From contig JARYHS010009186.1 of NCBI GenBank assembly GCA_031002005.1, forward strand, positions 187,824,437-187,888,436: 64,000 nucleotides of DNA, in the 5' to 3' direction. Shown piece by piece: positions 11,628 to 24,550 of this stretch. How positions within the stretch are numbered: position 1 is the stretch's first letter; every line of letters starts with the position of its first letter. The position numbers were made by a program, and so were the translations under genes. This stretch comes from Vandiemenella viatica (lineage: Eukaryota; Arthropoda; Insecta; Orthoptera; Morabidae). The notes under the pieces are model-generated. The model was not told where the DNA came from, did no database searches, and saw only the letters and a program-made list of their open reading frames with translations.

Positions 11628-12084
11628 GCCTGTCTATTATTTAACTTTAATTTAATTTAATGGTCATGGAGCTCTTGCTGTGGTGGCAATTTCCCTACAT
11701 ACCATTTTTTCCCTCTGCTTTTTTCAACTACTTTTTCTCTCTACTTATTTCAACATTAAATTATTTTCATGTTTTTGGTAAATTATTCATCATTTCTCTT
11801 CTTAAATTATTCCAATTCTTGACCCACTTATCTACTAAAGAAAATCTTCCCACACCCTTATGCCTGAAATCGAGTACCGATTTGTGTTCATTTATTTCAA
11901 TAGCACTGCATAAAATTTAAAATTTTTCATTGTTTGAAGCAACAAAGCAAATTCACAACAAGGAATCTTGGAAGAGAAATGTAATATTACGAAATATCAG
12001 TCTCTAGTAACACTAACAGAGACCTTTGCATATAAGCAAGAGAATCTGAGAAATGAGCATTAAAATTTAATAACGAGTTAGTTT
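11628..12084. other. AT-rich sequence without recognised features
   Basis: T-rich on the plus strand. An 86-codon frame (11660-11920) is low in complexity and unconvincing. Confidence 0.45.
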
Positions 12085-12790
12085 TAGGGTTGCCAATCGT
12101 CCGGGTTTTGGCCGGACTGTCCGTTTATAACGAGATTTGTCCGTGTCCGTTTCACTGCATGCGACCGGACGCAAAATGTCCGGTTATTAAGAAATTTTAA
12201 AAATTATTGGTTGATGGTTTCTCAAATGAGTAGGAATTAAACAAGGTCGCCTCATCTCGCTCCTTATTCGGTGAACTTAATAAAACTTTTCCGCTGTTTG
12301 TTCAAACGTTTACAGTTAGTTGCAAAATCCGACTATCGTGAAGCAATTGAATTATTGTTTCAGTTGCCTACGCTATATCAAAGACGGAACGTCATACTGA
12401 TTTTGTTCGCGAAGAATTAAAGAATTAATAATGTTATTAACTTGTACGTTGCAAATAATGAGTGAGTTACCAAAGAAAATACAGAAACTTTATTGTCTCT
12501 ACAGAGACGAGTCAAATGAACGGTTTAAAACTTGGCTGCATAAGGAAAATGATTGCACCGCATATTGTAAAATTACTTTCATTGTGAAATATGATCGCAT
12601 GAAGGCAGTGAAATACGGTTTCTTCCACAGAAGCATTATTTGAAAAAATAAAAAAAGAATTGTTCCCACCGAGTGCAAATGACCGGTTGCCCGGTGGTGG
12701 ATATCTGAAAATTCGACATTTTTCCATTCGTGGAAATCTGAAAAGTTGTCAATTCCAGTTTTATTGTGAAATAACAAAAACTGGAATGTA
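12085..12790 (+). mobile_element. hAT transposon, 5' portion
   Basis: Starts with TAGGGTTGCCAATCGTCCGG, a one-base variant of the CAGGGTTGCCAAC terminus known from hAT elements, and leads after about 340 bp into the transposase N-terminus (12431-12643). Downstream the sequence soon stops resembling coding DNA. It holds two hairpins: TTTCCATTCGTGGAAA near 12720, and a 10-bp stem TTCCAGTTTT/AAAACTGGAA (12753-12786). No right terminus was found, so the element is truncated or internally deleted. The end coordinate is approximate. Confidence 0.6.
12431..12643 (+). pseudogene. hAT transposase N-terminal (BED-like zinc finger) fragment
   Basis: A 70-codon frame whose middle, YRDESNERFKTWLHKENDC, then TAYCKI, then VKYDRMKAVKYG, follows the pattern of hAT N-terminal BED-like fingers (aromatic-x-x-W, C-x2/3-C, basic stretch, then a His pair). 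The first cysteine pair is present (DC-TAYC) but the expected C-terminal SxxH histidines are lost to a frame change near 12625. No catalytic region follows, so this cannot transpose anything. It lies about 340 bp inside a hAT-type terminus, which supports the call. Confidence 0.55.
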
Positions 12791-13540
12791 GGAAGTGATG
12801 AACACGCGTGTGGCAGGAAAATTTGAAACCCCCAATAACAAAATCAAGACTGTTTTGAATATAGTAAAGTAAAACTATTTGAATAGCGAGTTGCGAAATA
12901 GCAGAATTTTATGAAATATTCAATGATCGAACATCATATTCAGTCATTCAAAACCAGTTTCATTGATAAGAACATTTAATATCCTCTAAGATGTATAACT
13001 CATGATTGATTTTTCCGTATGATGAAGAACGTTACTGTGTTTAGAGAAGAGCAGTCGTTCTTTCTTTTACTTCATCGATTTAAGCTGTAAAAACAAAGAA
13101 AGTGAATCCAGACATCTTGTTAGTGACCGGCCAATTGTCTTTGTACCCTGTGGAATGTATTACGGTATTGTATTGCCAATTTCGAAATTCAGAAAATTAT
13201 TGCTATCCGAATTTTGGAAATTCATATCGTCGGAAACTTAGGAATTATTAATCAAAATATAACGATATCACAGAACACAGGGGTCACTCTTGGTTGAATG
13301 CAATGGCGAATGACTTCAAATACGCAAAATTTTCGTTCCGAAATCTAAATGAAATAAGGTTTTGATTTTGTGAAATTTAATTTTTTGTTGAAATGGCAAT
13401 CGAAAGGCCGTATCAGATAAACTGTGATAGGTTTCCAATATCAGTATGTGCGTAGAGGAATACGTGCCATATTTGCTCCCCACATCGCAATCACGCCGAT
13501 TTAGAAAATACCTTTAATTTATATCATTAGTTTCCAGCTT
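12791..13540. other. AT-rich sequence without recognised features
   Basis: No open frame with recognisable motifs and no paired arms seen. Confidence 0.45.
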
Positions 13541-14080
13541 AAACACGCATTTACCGCCGCGCTATAACATACAATTTGTTAATTGGCAATTCTCATTAGG
13601 GCCCATTATCCCACGCGCGGTGGTTGTGCTAATTAGAGCGTTGTGGCGGCTGACTTTTAATATGCCACCCCTCAGCCCCTGCGGTCCCCCTACCCCTGTC
13701 CCCCTACCCACTCCCCCCCCCCTCCCTCGAAAAGGGGAACATGGCCGCCTCCTAACGATGTTATTTGTTCCGTTGTTGTTGTATTTAATTATGCCACATC
13801 AGTGGTATTTGGTGCAGGTACCTCCACTGGGAGAAACAGATTCCTGGTAAAAGCGCACAGATTAGGAATGTTAATTAAATATGTTGTTGCAGAACAGCCA
13901 AACAGCGCGGAAGCCCTACCGCATGATACACGAACGAACACACGGATACGCGTGAGTGGGCAAAAAAGGGTGGAAGAAGTATGGTCCCGTTTAATTAATT
14001 TCCATTGCAGGTGCAAGCTATGTTTTATACTCCCGTAATAATGAGTAGCGGTATATATCACGGGCGCCGGATGTGGAATT
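13540..14080. promoter_or_regulatory. GC-rich island with TAATTA motifs (candidate regulatory element)
   Basis: Composition rises abruptly from AT-rich flanks. It contains CTAATTAG (13629-13636) followed closely by GGCGGCTGAC (13645-13654), a C-rich run near 13670-13735, and further TTAATTAA-type sites near 13875 and 13990. No transposon similarity was found. TAATTA is the core of homeodomain binding sites. A regulatory role is inferred from composition and motif sharing with other islands only. Confidence 0.3.
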
Positions 14081-14259
14081 GTGGGGAAAGCAGGCGCATT
14101 TCATTTGTGTTAAATGTGTGACTTGTTTAGGACGCATATGTGGATTTTTTTTGGTATTATTCTGCAACTGTTTGGAGCGTTGACAACACGCTTTGTTGCG
14201 GAGAATGAGAATTTGCTGCGCATTATGTGCGTTTACCTACTGACAACTGCATTGTTCAG

Positions 14260-14357
14260 AGAAAAGATAACAACTCCGACGTTCCAATGCTGTTAAATGT
14301 CACTAAATATAGAGTCTTCTGTAAATCAGTGGCTAATGAATTTGGCGAAGCGGAAAG
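14260..14357 (+). other. Candidate 98-nt exon (Ig-like tail)
   Basis: Bounded by TGCATTGTTCAG (possible acceptor) and AAAG|GTAAGC (good donor match). One frame is open and ends in KYRVFCKSVANEFGEAE, which resembles the C-terminal strand of I-set immunoglobulin domains (Y-x-C...A-N-x-x-G-x-A). The upstream part (RKDNNSDVPMLLNVTK) is less telling. The pyrimidine tract is weak and no neighbouring exon in a compatible phase was found, so chance similarity is a serious alternative. Confidence 0.2.
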
Positions 14358-15904
14358 GTAAGCAGAAATTGTTTTAAGTTGGATTCATGTCTCCGATTTA
14401 CAGATTTTAACAATTTTTCTTCAACCGTGTTTTATCGAGTGTTGTTTTTAGGTTCTGTTGTTATTAACGGCCAATAATTTGGCACAATGTTACCGTTTAG
14501 AGAACCTACTGCATTCTAGAAATAAAACATTTCTGAATCAATAAACATGCCTAAATTTCATTGTCCATAAAATAAACCCTGTTTCTTGAGTTTAAAATAA
14601 TGTATGGCCAAACAATTGAATTTGTTTAGTGTATTTGTTTAGTCGATACCCAAGTCCAAATAAATGAGAATGTACGAAATAATTAGCAAAAAAATTTCCT
14701 AGAGATACTGTGAACAGAATATTTTGCGTGTATTGGCTACACAACATATGAAATAAGCTTTTTGGGCAACGATTACTTGAATTGGCTACAGAAAAGATAA
14801 TCCTATAGTAATTGCATCTGTATTAAGTTGGAGGTGCGTTAAAACGGTTTTTATAAATATCAAGTTCTCCTGAAACTTTTGCCTAAGCTCATTTTATCTC
14901 CAATTGCTGGTATTTTTAGTTAAATAACAACAGAGACTTAGTGCTTAAGAAAACAAGCAGATTAATCGTATTAATTTCTGAAATGGCAGTAATGTCTTAT
15001 ATCATTTTTTTACTTATTTAATACTACTTGTAAGAAACATTACACACGGATATGACTCTTGTTAAGCTCAGATTAAGTTGTTTCATATCGACAGAGTTGT
15101 CAGAATGCTTGGGTGACAATTTTTTAATGAATAAATTTTCAGTGTGAGTGCTATATCCATGTGTTATATATTTTAGTGAGTAAGGTATAACTAGTGAAAT
15201 AGGTTGTATGACGAGGGATAACGTAATTTCTTTGCATGCTTGCAGCTCACGGTCTGTACTGTTGATTTCTCACATAGAAGATGATCGCGATTTTTATCGA
15301 CTAACGCTGTTCAGAAAGAGAGACACTATCACAAATACTTCTGTCTTCAAGTAATTTGCAAAAACACCTTTACATTCAGCCATTTGTAATAATACCTTGT
15401 GAAGGTTTAAGCCAGCAGCATCTTTCATATCTTGCCATGTTTGGCAGATTGTTGGGACATAACAGAACATAGACAGAATCATCTATCGTAGTTGAGAAAC
15501 GCCAAGTCAAATGAAATCAAAGTAAGAATTTGTTCACAAAGTCTCAAAAAAGTTAGTTAAAGGATTATTGGTTCTCTAGCCGACATATAATTTTACATTA
15601 AATGTCCCCAAAAGCAAAATTTTTAAAAAAGAAAGTAGTTTTGGATAAATCGGACGTAACACGGAAATTTTTCAGAGGTAAAGATTTGAAGGTCACAAAT
15701 GTTTTGTCTAATTGTGTGAAACGTAATATGCCAGACAGAGGGATGTGGCAAGAACACTTGAAATCTATCTTTACCCATCCCGATCATCAAAGATCACTTT
15801 ATGTTTACATTGATTTTATGCGCGCCTTACTATAGTTATTTACCTCCTATATGAATAAAAATCTTGTCAAGTATAATCAATTGTGAACTAATGCAATATG
15901 CATG
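14358..15904. other. AT-rich sequence without recognised features
   Basis: A 77-codon frame at 15602-15835 (Lys-rich start) has no recognisable domain. Confidence 0.45.
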
Positions 15905-16564
15905 CTTAAAATAACAAGCGCCCACCAAAAAAAAAGAAAAAAAGTGGTGTGTGTCATTTCCATGCATAACGTTGCATTCTACTTGAAGTAACATTTTAAT
16001 AGAAAGATATCAATACCATATGAAGGAAATTATACGTAATTCAGTGACGTCAGTGTATTCAATCAACAGTGCCAAAAACTCTCTGCTTAAAGTACTTAAT
16101 ACAGCGCAAAACACGAATATACAGCAGTACCACACACCTGATAGTGCTTATATTGATCCTCAAAGTGCAGTTGCGGTATTTCGATGAAGTGGTTAAAACA
16201 GGGCGGAAGAGAAGAATGTGCACACCTCACTAAGTCCACGTTATCACATTCCAAATCACTTTCACATTCACGCAGTCCAATATCAAAAGCCACACTAATG
16301 ACATTTTCAAAAGATCATGTTTGTATGTCAATGTCATAACCTGGCTTGCGCAAAGCATATTGCAACATAGGCTTGTACGTAGTTGCAGCAAATTGATTGT
16401 AAATCACAAAGTTTCATGATAAAATAACAATCATGTATCTTCACGTGAGATTTGGACACATTGTAGTCTTAAAAAAATCTGTATGTTACTTGAGGTAGAA
16501 TGCAACATCTTGCATGGAAATTACAGACACAACTGTTTTGTTTATGATCGCTTGTTATTCTAAG
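15905..16564. mobile_element. 660-bp inverted-repeat element (MITE-like)
   Basis: The left arm (15905-15996, CTTAAAATAACAAGCG...) and right arm (16479-16564) are imperfect inverse copies of each other. They share ATAACAAGCG, GTGT-TGT, ATTTCCATGCA, GTTGCATTCTAC and AAGTAACAT. The left arm has acquired an A-rich expansion near 15928-15947. The spacer of about 480 bp holds a short minus-strand frame without known motifs. Superfamily not assignable and no clear target duplication. Confidence 0.6.
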
Positions 16565-19500
16565 TATATTTTCGTGTGGTTCCGAGCGTTAGAGGTCATA
16601 GGTGTCCCTTGTGAGTATTTTTCTTTTTACACTTGTCTAATAATATTTTTTTCCCCTTTCTGAAATTGTGAAATTGTTTCTCACTGCTTAGTTTTTGTTG
16701 CTGCCATGTTTATGTCAGGCGGGTAGTAAGCTATGGCTGAAGGTAATAACTTATGGATGGGCTCATCAAAATGTAAATCCTGCAGAGTACATGATTACAT
16801 GTTTAATCTACCCCTCCAAGTTCATTCTCTCGTACGCTTTCTCCATCCCCCATGCCCCACCTCACTCGGATAGCCAATACATCAGTTTTCCCTCATTTAC
16901 CATTATTTTTTGTATGTTTTGTTTCTTGCTTTACGGTTCTCTGTCGTCAAGATCATTACAGTATCGAAAGGGAGGAGGAAATACGTCCTAGGCCATTTTA
17001 TGAAACCATCCTCTTATTCGCCTGCACTGATTCTGTAAAACCACAGAAAAAACGAATTCTAGGTAAATGGATGAGTACCAGCACCCAGAATTACTGCAAT
17101 TACCATTGCAATTTTGCAGAATGTGCGAAATAATTTTAGAATGAGGTTGGTCTGAAACGTTACAAGCTTCAATCGCACAATTTTTTACATATTATGGTGT
17201 GCTGTAAGTTAAGTAAAGTAGTAGAACGTCTTCAGAAGTTTATGTTCGTTTACTAAAAAAGAATTTTTCACGTTTTATAATTCGCCGGTAGCATTGTTAT
17301 GTTTGTTACTCCATGAGGAGAAAGTTTCATTTTCTTCGTAATCTCAGGCATAATTCCATTATCCACTCATTAAGTTAATATTTTTTGGTCAGATTAAGGT
17401 GTTATAATAGATGTATATACCAATTACACGATGACTCCACCATATTTTTCTCGTACACAGGTCGATAAAAATGAACCTCCACACTTAATACACTGTGTGT
17501 TAGATAAAAGAAATTCATCAAGGAAACACACGTTAAACAAAACTTTTTTCATCCGTGTTTATGAAAGCATATTCACACTTCGGCGTCCTGCTGTCAGCTG
17601 AGGCCAGTATTAATTATGTACTTTGAACATTTTAAATACGACAACGCAATGATTCCTTTGCACTCATTACATAATAAACAACTACTGTACCGATATAAGG
17701 TCTCCTAATTGTTTGTATTGATGCTATTGACGTCATTGGTAATCAACAACATTTCCTAAGATATTTTATAATATACAAAAACTGTAATTCGTCGAACTGT
17801 AATTCTGTTGAAATCTTACGCTGGGCGTACGGGTCATCCTTATTGCAGTTTTTATTTCGTTTTTGTGATCGTCTGTCTCAAAGACGGGATTATCCTATCT
17901 AATACTGGACCTTAAAGCTTACTTCCCAATCCTAAACATGGTATGCTGCCTGAATGTTCTCAACCATCAGATATGAAACGAATCAGTTCTAAAAAAAGAA
18001 ATTTCGTATCGAATCCGATCTCTGTCGTGCGTTAAATATCCCATTATTTACTTTAGCATCACTCTTCACCTGCATTACTTTTAAGATGACTGTGATAATT
18101 TTTCAATTACTACGCATTTGGAATAGATGGTTTATATTTGTTACTTCATCAAACCATTCTGAAAGAAAGAAAAAGAAATCGTCACTGGGCCAAATTAACA
18201 AAAACTAAAGTGACTTCAGAAACCAAACGCTGTATATCCTCCAGAAAGAAATTCTGTTTAGTTTAACATCATTCTGGAAAATACAGTAGCCAGTAACATA
18301 CTAAGCAAATTCTCGAGCCTGTAACTACCTTTATTATTTAATGAACTCACTACAGTGAAATTTTGTGACTTCATGTTGGAAACTCAACGTTTTTGACGAA
18401 GAAATTCCTACCACATAAAAGAGGACGACTACCGTCAATTATTGGCTTCAGTCAAACATGGGGGTAGTATTTTTAGATTCGTATGGACTGACAGAAACAG
18501 CGCTGTTTACCCGACTCATATACAAAGATTGTTTTAAGTCTATCAGCAATCTCATAGAAATGATGCGGAAGGAAATACGTTTAAATCATTTTGATTTGTT
18601 AATAGTGACATTAAAATCTTTGTTGATGAAGATGGTTGCGAAAGCTTTGCCAACAACTGTTGTCCATCTTTCTTTCAAAACCATACTTTCCGATTTTTTT
18701 TTTTTTTTAAAGACATTTCCATCTACCAGACATTATGCGTTTAAAATTAGTACCTTCTACCAAAAATCGCATGTAGACACAAATCATTTTTTAATATTCT
18801 TTAGAGAAAATGCATTTCTCGTTAAATATTTTGTCACAGAGTAGAATCGTTTTATGTTTATTATCCATTTTCTGTTCTTGTTTTAGTGACGTACATCATT
18901 CTGGTTGTTACCACGTCCTTGCAAAAATGGTTTGCATTCTGTATATGGCATTAAATTTGTAACTATGCAAACTCTTTGTTCCTGGCTATTCACAACCATT
19001 CACAGGTGGGAAAGAGCTCATTTCTTCGTTACTGTGATCTTTTATTTTACTTCTACTACAAAGCAAGAATGTTTGCTGTTTTGAGATGTAATTCTGAGCA
19101 AAGTAATGGTGTAGAGACAGTCAGTGGGGACCACATTTAGTGAGCGGGTAATGAGATGTCGCAGGCAGCAATTGCCCAGCAACGTTAATTGTCTCTTCTC
19201 TGATCATTTCACCACACTTCCAGTTACCTGTAGCTCAGAACGCTTACTTAATGTTTCGGATTTACCGGAGGAGAAACCAAGGTATACTTCTGCTCCTGAC
19301 ATTTAGATTTCAACAATATTTGATTTTTAGAACCAGTTATGAATCAATTTGTTTTGTCTCAAATAAAAGCAATTCCGAGGTGACAAATGGAGAAATGGCT
19401 TGAAGGAATTTAGTAGATAATTATTTTGTTTTGTTAATAGTGATTCTGAAACGCTAATCATACTCTTCCTATTGGATGTTATTTGAGTTTCTGAGTCACC

Positions 19501-21380
19501 ATCTATATACACTGTTAACATCCTAAGATTTGAACCATTACAAAAAGTGGTGTCTTAAGCTACCATAGTGAATAAATTCCTTACTTGTATCCTTCAGATG
19601 TCATTCAGAATGGGAAAAGCCATAATTTATAAATGTAGCTAGCCAGTCAGATTACTATTAAACAATGCATAAATAATAAATTGTGCTGTGAGTTGCATAA
19701 AAACTTGATACTAGTTAACAATCTGTAGAATCAAAATGATTTCGACCGAAAAACTGTGCTGTCAGATACACACACTGTAAGGTGACAAGGTCGCCTTACT
19801 ATATTTATAATTTTGGTGTTTATAATATTTAAAAACATGTTTTATTTTGTATAAAGAGAATTATGTTGAAGTTTTTTTTTTTGCTGAATAACATAAATAG
19901 CACTAAAGGTAAAAACAGAGAGTGAGGACTATCTTTGGAAGAAGTAGACTAGGTGAATAATCTTTGGACTGCGCAAGGAATAGTAAGACAAAAGAGAAAG
20001 CACGGTATGGCAGACATGCTTGATTTCTAGCTGTCGGATGTGTATGGAGATAAAAAATAGTGCAAGTTGTTTTATGAGCCGTGTGTGTATTTGTATGTTG
20101 TGAAAAAAGGAAAATAAAAGAGTGAATTTATCGAGTTAATTATATTATCCTGTCGTGTGTTATTTGTATATTTGAGTTGCAGAGTTTTATTTTTTTTCTT
20201 TGGTGCCGACTTCTACAACAAAAAATATTCCTGCTTGAAGTAGAGCACTTAAGTCATTTGTGGAAGCTGACAAAAAGCAGCAGAAAGGAGGGAAGCTTAC
20301 AACGCTCACACATACACACACACACCCCTCAACCATTTTTTCTTTCTGTTCTTCGGTTTATTATCTTAGAAAGTAATTACAAAAAATATAATGTCATAAT
20401 TATTGTGCGATATTTTGAGTTATTGGAATGTGATGATGATACTATTATTAAATTCTTTGAACTCTCTTATTACTTTTTAATATCAGTTAAAAAAAAACTA
20501 TTTTATTTTCCTCCTAAAGGTTTTATCAGTTCTGTGGAAACCTCATCAGTTTTATCGCTTTGCTTAAATTCAAATCTACCGAAGTTTTTTAAATTGAGTT
20601 TTTAAACATCAACAGGAACAACATCTTCCTCTGTTTCTGGCACAGTACACCGTTATACTGTTTCTCTACGAATTCCTTACATCGGTAAAATTTTCCTTCT
20701 CTGCTTAGAAAGAATTTTCTCATAATCGCCCTTTAAAATTTATATATTCTGTCTTCAGTTGTCAAACGTCCGTTTGCTACTTATATACACCGCAGCTACT
20801 TTAGCTACGACTGTTTCCTTAGGTACTTCTTCACACAGATTTATTTAACTTTCTTGGATTTTCTTATATAATTTCAGAAACGTTTGAACTGATCTCTTCC
20901 TTCTTCTTCTTTGGAATTTATGTAACTTCCAATAGTTTCTTTAATTCCAAAATTTCTATTATGATTCAAGATTTTTAACTTCATTCCTTATGGGCAATAC
21001 TTTTTTTTCCAGATTCGATTATCTCTTCTTTCCTGAAATCCATTTTCATTTACATTTCTTTCACAGCTATTTCTTGGAACCGCGTTTTCAGTCTACGAGA
21101 ATTCTGCTTCATGTGAGATTCTTGTATTTACTGACTCAATTCCAGTACTTACTGGTCTGGCTTACTCACTTATTCCCTTTGGTTGTAAGCCGCACTTCAT
21201 AATTATTATTTTATGGTGAAATACATCATGGGAGAAATAACCCGACGAAAATGGGCATGATCTATTGTAAAGACAGAAGTAATATCAGTAATTAGCTACG
21301 GGCGTAATAATACTTTTTTGCCCCTTGCACTGATAATAGTGCCTTTGGCCTATTCTGGCTTCTTCTATTTAATATTCGCG
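16565..21380. other. Long AT-rich stretch without recognised genes
   Basis: Contains chance-looking frames: 16695-16991, 18458-18844 (128 codons) and 20177-20605 (142 codons, spanning a CA-rich patch near 20310). None has a domain, a codon pattern distinct from background, or convincing splice borders. T runs are frequent. Confidence 0.45.
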
Positions 21381-21397
21381 CAGTGTTTGGAAACAAG

Positions 21398-21416
21398 TTT
21401 TTTTTTTTTTTTTTGG
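21398..21416. repeat. Poly-T tract, possible retroposon tail
   Basis: A T run followed by non-AT-rich sequence up to about 21630. It could be the A-tail of an unrecognised minus-strand retrocopy, but no B box or flanking duplication was found. Confidence 0.35.
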
Positions 21417-21629
21417 CGTAAATGGGTAACCAGTCCATCGAATAGTCCCCAATCTGAAGGAACAGATACTTTTCTGGCTGGTTCATTCCCCATTATCCGT
21501 TCAGTTCCAGATTTAAGGGTCCGGAAGTTCGCACTCAGCAATTCTTGTTGGCTGAAAAACATGCCCCAAAACCATAATTCGCGTTGTTCAGAGGTCAGGA
21601 ATAGGAGGTGGGAGTGGGGATAATCCGTT

Positions 21630-23689
21630 AATTTGAAAAATCTGTAGGTATTACTCACAGTTTTGTTGGAACGAAGTCCACGGTAGCTCTTGTGAGCCGT
21701 AAGGCCCAGAGCAAGGAATACTGCTAATTTGTACTACTCAGTCTCCATTACAGAAATAACTGCATAAGATGTTAGATGCTGGAGAGCGTTACTGGAAAGC
21801 TAGCGGAGAGAGGGGGAGGGGGGGGGGTCGAAGTTGAATCAATATACTGGCAACTCTTTTAACGGACCTCTTTAACCAGTATTTGTTTTATCCATGCTTC
21901 ACTTAACATATTATATCTACATATTTCGTAACTCAAATAGGTTGACAGCTATTTTTTATTCGTTGCCACGGCCCTGGTTTCGTAGATATTAAAAAAATTA
22001 CATATATTCTATGGAATTAGTTTTCGTGCTAATTTCGTGTAATGTAATCATAAACTATTATGTATAATAATTAAAAAGTTTGTTATGGAAGGTGCAATAA
22101 GGTGGTACAAGGATTTTTAAATAAAAGAAATGATCGTGGAATCACTAGCGGCTCACGAATTTTAACGTACAGTGCTATAATTAGTTTATAATCAACATAG
22201 ATCACATCATAACGCGTTGTACCGAAGTTGTGGATGGACGCTGTTGTTTGTTGAACTCAGTCACCAGATCTTCCTTCTAGGGCACCATCATTATTAGTCC
22301 ATTGATCACTGCTTAACAGACATGAAAAGTTCTCCCCCTTTAACGGGAAAGGCTCATTACTGCGGTAGATTCGTTGGCGTACCTGGTCTGTTCAGCGGTG
22401 TATATGAAAGACGCCCTCACTCGGATGCCCTCAGAAAGTAGAAGGGAGAATCAGACAGAAGAATTGGTAAATTTAGCACTCGTTGATTTTGATTATACTT
22501 TTATATGTTTTAATTCATGCGATAGGCCTTATTTTCCAAGGTAACGAACAAAAAAATAAAAAAAAATAACGTCTGTGTGTCAGATATGTTTTACTACTAT
22601 TTCTACTACAATTCTAATTCTTATTCAATTTCATTTCAGGTCAAAACAACTATACAATCCTTTAATCGTTTTCGGAAAACTATTAAAACATATCAAATAA
22701 AAGTTTTTTGTTTGCTGTAACATATATTAAGAAATAAGTTTAATTTTAATCCAAACATTTTAATCGATTATTATTTAATTCATACAGCCACATTCACCTA
22801 ATTGTTGTAACTATAATTTTTTATTCACTGGCTAATAACTACATCAGTAAACATAAAAAAGTCTCCAATAATGATGAAAAGCGGTTTATAATGATTTAAA
22901 CATGGATAATATTAAATGAATATCACAGTTACGTTAGACGTAGAAATAATAGCAGTGAAAATAATCACTTTTTTTTTTTTACCAGGAGCTGTATGTGAAC
23001 TCGAGACTACAGCACGATAATCAACGACGTATCTTACAGAATTATGCAATATTTTGTTGGGGAGTATGGAACTTAAAAATTATTTAAGTAGTTATTAAAT
23101 CATTGAAAGACCATATATCGAAAACATAGGCCTCTGGTAAAATCCATTGAACCTGTGATCATAGCGATACTTCACTAAGACATACAAAAAAATAATCAGC
23201 ATAGATGATTACCAAGTTTTACATTCTTCTTGTGGGACAAATATAACGATCGTTTTCTTATTGGGCACTTGTGTAACCTACTTACAAGTAACTAATTTTA
23301 TCTGAAAATTTATCTTTTTAGATAATTTATTGCTGCTATACCATTTAGCCTATTATCTTTAACTTAAGTTACCGTGCGCGAAAATTGACTGACATAGAAC
23401 GATTAAAAGAGAATTTTGTTCTTCTTTAATTCAGCTAAGGGATTTAAATGCACCATATACATTACGTCTTAGTTACGCCACCTAGCAAGCCATTCCACTA
23501 TGACGGACGGAGGGGTCTAATTAATACTTGTTTAGTGCAAAACTGAGAATTATTAATTAGTTGTGACGTAGTTTTTTGGTATTGTTAATTCAGAAAGGTA
23601 GCAGGAACTAAAGATTTCCCTGCTCCTTTGATATATGTCAGCGTATTCGTAAAACGATATCTTTCGAATCATGAAGAATTCTTTATCTC
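21630..23689. other. AT-rich sequence without recognised features
   Basis: A short G run lies near 21815-21830. Nothing else could be supported. Confidence 0.45.
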
Positions 23690-23860
23690 CACTACACTAA
23701 TTAGCAGGCGGCTGACAGCTCGTCGCTGGCCGGGGCTTTATTCGCGCTGCCAAAGTCTTCTCACTTCACTAGAGACGCCTCTAATTATGTCCCTCGGCGA
23801 CAGCCGTCCCCGCCCTCACCATAACTTTTTTCTTTCGATGAAGCGCGCCTGAGAAAGTCT
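23690..23860. promoter_or_regulatory. GC-rich island with CTAATTAG and GGCGGCTGAC (candidate regulatory element)
   Basis: CTAATTAG (23697-23704) is followed after two bases by GGCGGCTGAC (23707-23716), the same motif pair as in the 13.6-kb island. A 12-mer GCAGGCGGCTGA (23704-23715) recurs at 27336-27347. CTCTAATTATG lies further on near 23780. Role inferred only. Confidence 0.28.
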
Positions 23861-24085
23861 GGTTCTGGTCTTATCGTAAGTGGAGTAGCTAATTAAGTGA
23901 TGTGGGAGTTATAGTAGTTTTCTCGAGACACGGAATGCTCAACTTTGTTGAAGTGGTTCTGATTATTTGTGTTCGTATCTTCTCTTCGTTACCGTATAAG
24001 ACTCGATGACTTACGAAGGTTATGAGCTACCTACTCGAAAGGTGTGGTTTATTTAGATGTCTACAATTACCAAACAGCCCCTGAC

Positions 24086-24550
24086 AAATCACGTAACTTT
24101 GAAAAATTACACTTACTTGTCTCTTTTTCGGGTTTGCGCTGTGTTATTTTGCTGTTTTGTGTTATTTCCGGCACCAAGCTGGAGCCTTCGTCAGGGCTTC
24201 TGTCTGTCTCGCCGTCTGGTGCTTTTTTAATAAACTTGAACACTATATTCACTGTTTATTTTCACCTGCAAAGAAGATTTGGTTTATCCGACAAAGAATA
24301 TTTACTGTTCCAAAGTGGTTTGTGTATTATGGAGCGATCTTGTAGTTGTTACAACGTGTTTATTTGCAAGCACACACTTCCACATTTGGCTCGAACTATA
24401 GCCGCCGTCTCTGTTGAAATTGTTAGGATTTTTGTAAATTTCTATGGATTCCCTTATTTTTCGTTTCCCGAAAAGAGACAAGTAAGTGCAATTTTTTTCA
24501 ATAATGATGCCTATGAAAAGTGTGAAATTTTATATTAAATCACGCAACTT
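24086..24550 (-). mobile_element. Small PLE-like insertion with inverted ends and 14-bp duplication
   Basis: AAATCACGTAACTT (24086-24099) and AAATCACGCAACTT (24537-24550) are direct repeats with 13 of 14 bases shared. Just inside, 24099-24132 and 24467-24501 are inverted copies centred on ACTTACTTGTCTCTTTT. The interior carries on the minus strand the phrase CTGACGAAGGCTCC, common near PLE ends, within a hammerhead-like arrangement. As in the 10.7-kb insertion, about 35 bases lie between the right arm and the duplication. A plus-strand open frame across the block (24044-24538) is best read as chance. Confidence 0.55.
24165..24194 (-). ncRNA. Hammerhead-like core (degenerate candidate)
   Basis: Minus strand: CTGACGA (24188-24194), then A, then GGCTCC pairing with GGTGCC across an AGCTT loop (one mismatch), then GGAAA. 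The CUGANGA and GAAA boxes are in hammerhead order but one extra G precedes GAAA, so a functional fold is doubtful. Confidence 0.28.

Noticed and set aside
18458..18844. 128-codon open frame
   Set aside because: No domain, AT-driven composition including a long Phe run from poly-T, no splice or promoter support.
20177..20605. 142-codon open frame
   Set aside because: Crosses a CA-rich simple patch and a Lys run. No recognisable similarity.
24044..24538. 164-codon open frame
   Set aside because: It spans the inverted-repeat insertion exactly, including the arms and part of the duplication. Best explained by the mobile element.
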